This document shows, piece after piece, positions 63,088 to 64,000 of a stretch of DNA of 64,000 bases. The notes beneath the pieces are model-generated. The model saw nothing but the letters and a program-made list of their open reading frames with translations. It searched no databases and had not been told where the DNA came from. The stretch is from positions 62,001 to 126,000 of the forward strand of contig NZ_JAERRG010000027.1 in the NCBI RefSeq assembly GCF_016741935.1. Reading direction: 5' to 3'. Origin of the DNA: Streptomyces endocoffeicus (lineage in GTDB: Bacteria > Actinomycetota > Actinomycetes > Streptomycetales > Streptomycetaceae). Both the position numbers and the translations under genes were made by a program. Position 1 is the stretch's first letter. The number at the start of each line of letters is the position of its first letter.

Positions 63088-63105
63088 GGGCTACGGAGGT
63101 CGGCG

Positions 63106-63474
63106 ATGGCGAAGGGCGACGTGCGCGAGTTTGAAGATCCTTCTGCCGACGTCCTCGCCGAGGCGGCGGCGGCCTTCGGGCTGCTGGCTTCGGCGGCGCG
63201 ACTGCACATCATGTGGGCGCTCGCCCAGGGGGAGAGCGATGTGACGCATCTCGCCGACCGGGTGGGCGGGGCGCTGCCCGCGATCAGTCAGCATCTGACC
63301 AAGCTCAAGCTGGCGGGGCTCGTCCGCTCCCGGCGGGAAGGCCGCCGTCAGGTGTACTTCGTCGATGACCCCGACGTCGTGACCGTGGTGCGTCTGATGG
63401 TCGGCCAGCTCGCCGACCGTGCGCGGAACGAGTCCGCGGCGCCGGTGCGTCTGGTGCACGAAACCGGTGCCTGA
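63106..63474 (+). CDS. ArsR/SmtB family metal-responsive repressor
   Basis: 122 residues. The winged helix is typical (LADRVGGALPAISQHLTKLK, then LVRSRREGRRQVYFVDD). No Cys is present, so metal would be bound by His/Asp/Glu at the C-terminal helices as in NmtR/SmtB alpha5 sites (VRLMVGQLADRARNE, RLVHETGA). It abuts a P-type ATPase gene, its probable target. Confidence 0.92.
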   Translation: MAKGDVREFEDPSADVLAEAAAAFGLLASAARLHIMWALAQGESDVTHLADRVGGALPAISQHLTKLKLAGLVRSRREGRRQVYFVDDPDVVTVVRLMVGQLADRARNESAAPVRLVHETGA

Positions 63475-63481
63475 GCACACC

Positions 63482-64000
63482 ATGGCCGCGGGACGCGGTC
63501 CCTCGACCGCCGCGACACCATCCCCAGGAAGCGGCGGGAGTGCGGCGCCGACCGCGCTGCAAGTGCTGCGCGCCCTCGACAGCGGGCCGCGCGGGCTGAC
63601 CGAGCAGGCGGCGGAGGAGCGTCTGGCCCGCTTCGGTGAAAACGTCCTGCCCACTCAGCGCGCCACTCCCTGGCCTCGGCGGCTGCTGCGCGGCCTGCGC
63701 GATCCGTTCACCGCGGTGCTGCTCGTGCTCGGTCTCGTGTCGGCGGCGGTGGCCTCCTGGGCGACCGCGACCGTGATCACCTTCCTCGTGGTGGTGAGCT
63801 GCGGGCTGCGCATATCCGGCGAGCTGCGGGCCGATCGGTCCATGGCCCAGCTGCGCGAGCTGGTCGCCACCACGGCGGGCGTGCTGCGCCGGGCCGACTC
63901 GCGGGACGCCGCTCCGGTGGTGTGCGAGATCCCGGTCGACCAGCTGGTGCCGGGCGATGTGATCAGTCTCGGTCCCGGGGATCTGGTGCCCGCAGACGTA
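63482..64000 (+). CDS. Cation-transporting P-type ATPase (partial, runs off window)
   Basis: The first 173 codons are visible from ATG 63482; GTG 63467, overlapping the arsR stop, is an alternative start. The N-terminal cation ATPase domain is clear (GLTEQAAEERLARFGENVLP), followed by two membrane helices (RDPFTAVLLVLGLVSAAVAS, WATATVITFLVVVSCGLRIS) and the start of the actuator domain (VDQLVPGDVISLGPGDLVPA). It resembles MgtA-type magnesium/divalent cation pumps. Metal specificity cannot be set without the rest. Confidence 0.9.
   Translation, partial: MAAGRGPSTAATPSPGSGGSAAPTALQVLRALDSGPRGLTEQAAEERLARFGENVLPTQRATPWPRRLLRGLRDPFTAVLLVLGLVSAAVASWATATVITFLVVVSCGLRISGELRADRSMAQLRELVATTAGVLRRADSRDAAPVVCEIPVDQLVPGDVISLGPGDLVPADV

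Overview
The window is a stretch of a high-GC actinomycete chromosome, almost certainly Streptomyces. The signs are GC-rich third codon positions, frequent GTG/TTG starts, RbpA with a SigR-type promoter, DasR-type boxes before a chitinase, an ExaC-type dehydrogenase beside a GAF regulator, and Streptomyces-type GC-rich intergenic repeats. No rRNA, tRNA, CRISPR array, transposase or phage gene was recognised.

Layout. (1) 1-18017 is an L-rhamnose island. A leftward operon encodes a rhamnose ABC importer (rhaT, rhaP, rhaQ, rhaS) and mutarotase rhaM, with a secreted BNR-type beta-propeller protein beyond. Divergent to it lie a secreted GH78 alpha-L-rhamnosidase, rhaI, bifunctional rhaD, rhaB and lutABC. 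Together they could release, import and isomerise rhamnose, phosphorylate and cleave it, oxidise the lactaldehyde to lactate and the lactate to pyruvate. Three LacI-type boxes (TGAAnnnnTTCA class) mark its promoters, but no regulator gene is in the window. (2) 18189-21364 holds a small conserved protein, a class B penicillin-binding protein, a DUF4180 protein, a gene-poor gap and a Cys-rich protein. (3) 21538-27908 is a second plant-polysaccharide locus: a sugar-permease relic, a GH2 beta-galactosidase, a DUF2264 protein and a rhamnogalacturonan-acetylesterase-like SGNH hydrolase. (4) 28095-30209: peroxiredoxin, small protein, amidase.

(5) 30313-37641 is the most unusual region. A 132-bp inverted repeat, about 94% identical, flanks two convergent operons: mmpL-type exporter, histidine kinase and response regulator; and MFS exporter with a flavin monooxygenase. 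It looks like an export/resistance module that could invert. (6) 37701-43093: serine hydrolase, GH16 glucanase, two neighbouring ROK proteins, ankyrin protein. (7) 43334-45173: small membrane protein and an FtsK-like ATPase whose P-loop lysine is missing. (8) 45276-47561: divergent MocR regulator and YczE-like membrane protein. (9) 47818-53109: rbpA, fxsA, a decayed membrane-protein gene, a Rho_N-like peptide, and ppm1-lnt for lipoprotein/glycan envelope chemistry. (10) 53688-64000: amidohydrolase, Lrp regulator, acyl-CoA dehydrogenase, chitinase, 44-residue zinc ribbon, GAF regulator, aldehyde dehydrogenase, ArsR regulator and the start of a P-type ATPase.

A theme across the window is short in-frame tandem repeats that build low-complexity tails, linkers or insertions in otherwise normal enzymes (RhaT, LutC, esterase, both ROK proteins, kinase, Lnt, GAF regulator), and tandem repeats at convergent gene ends.
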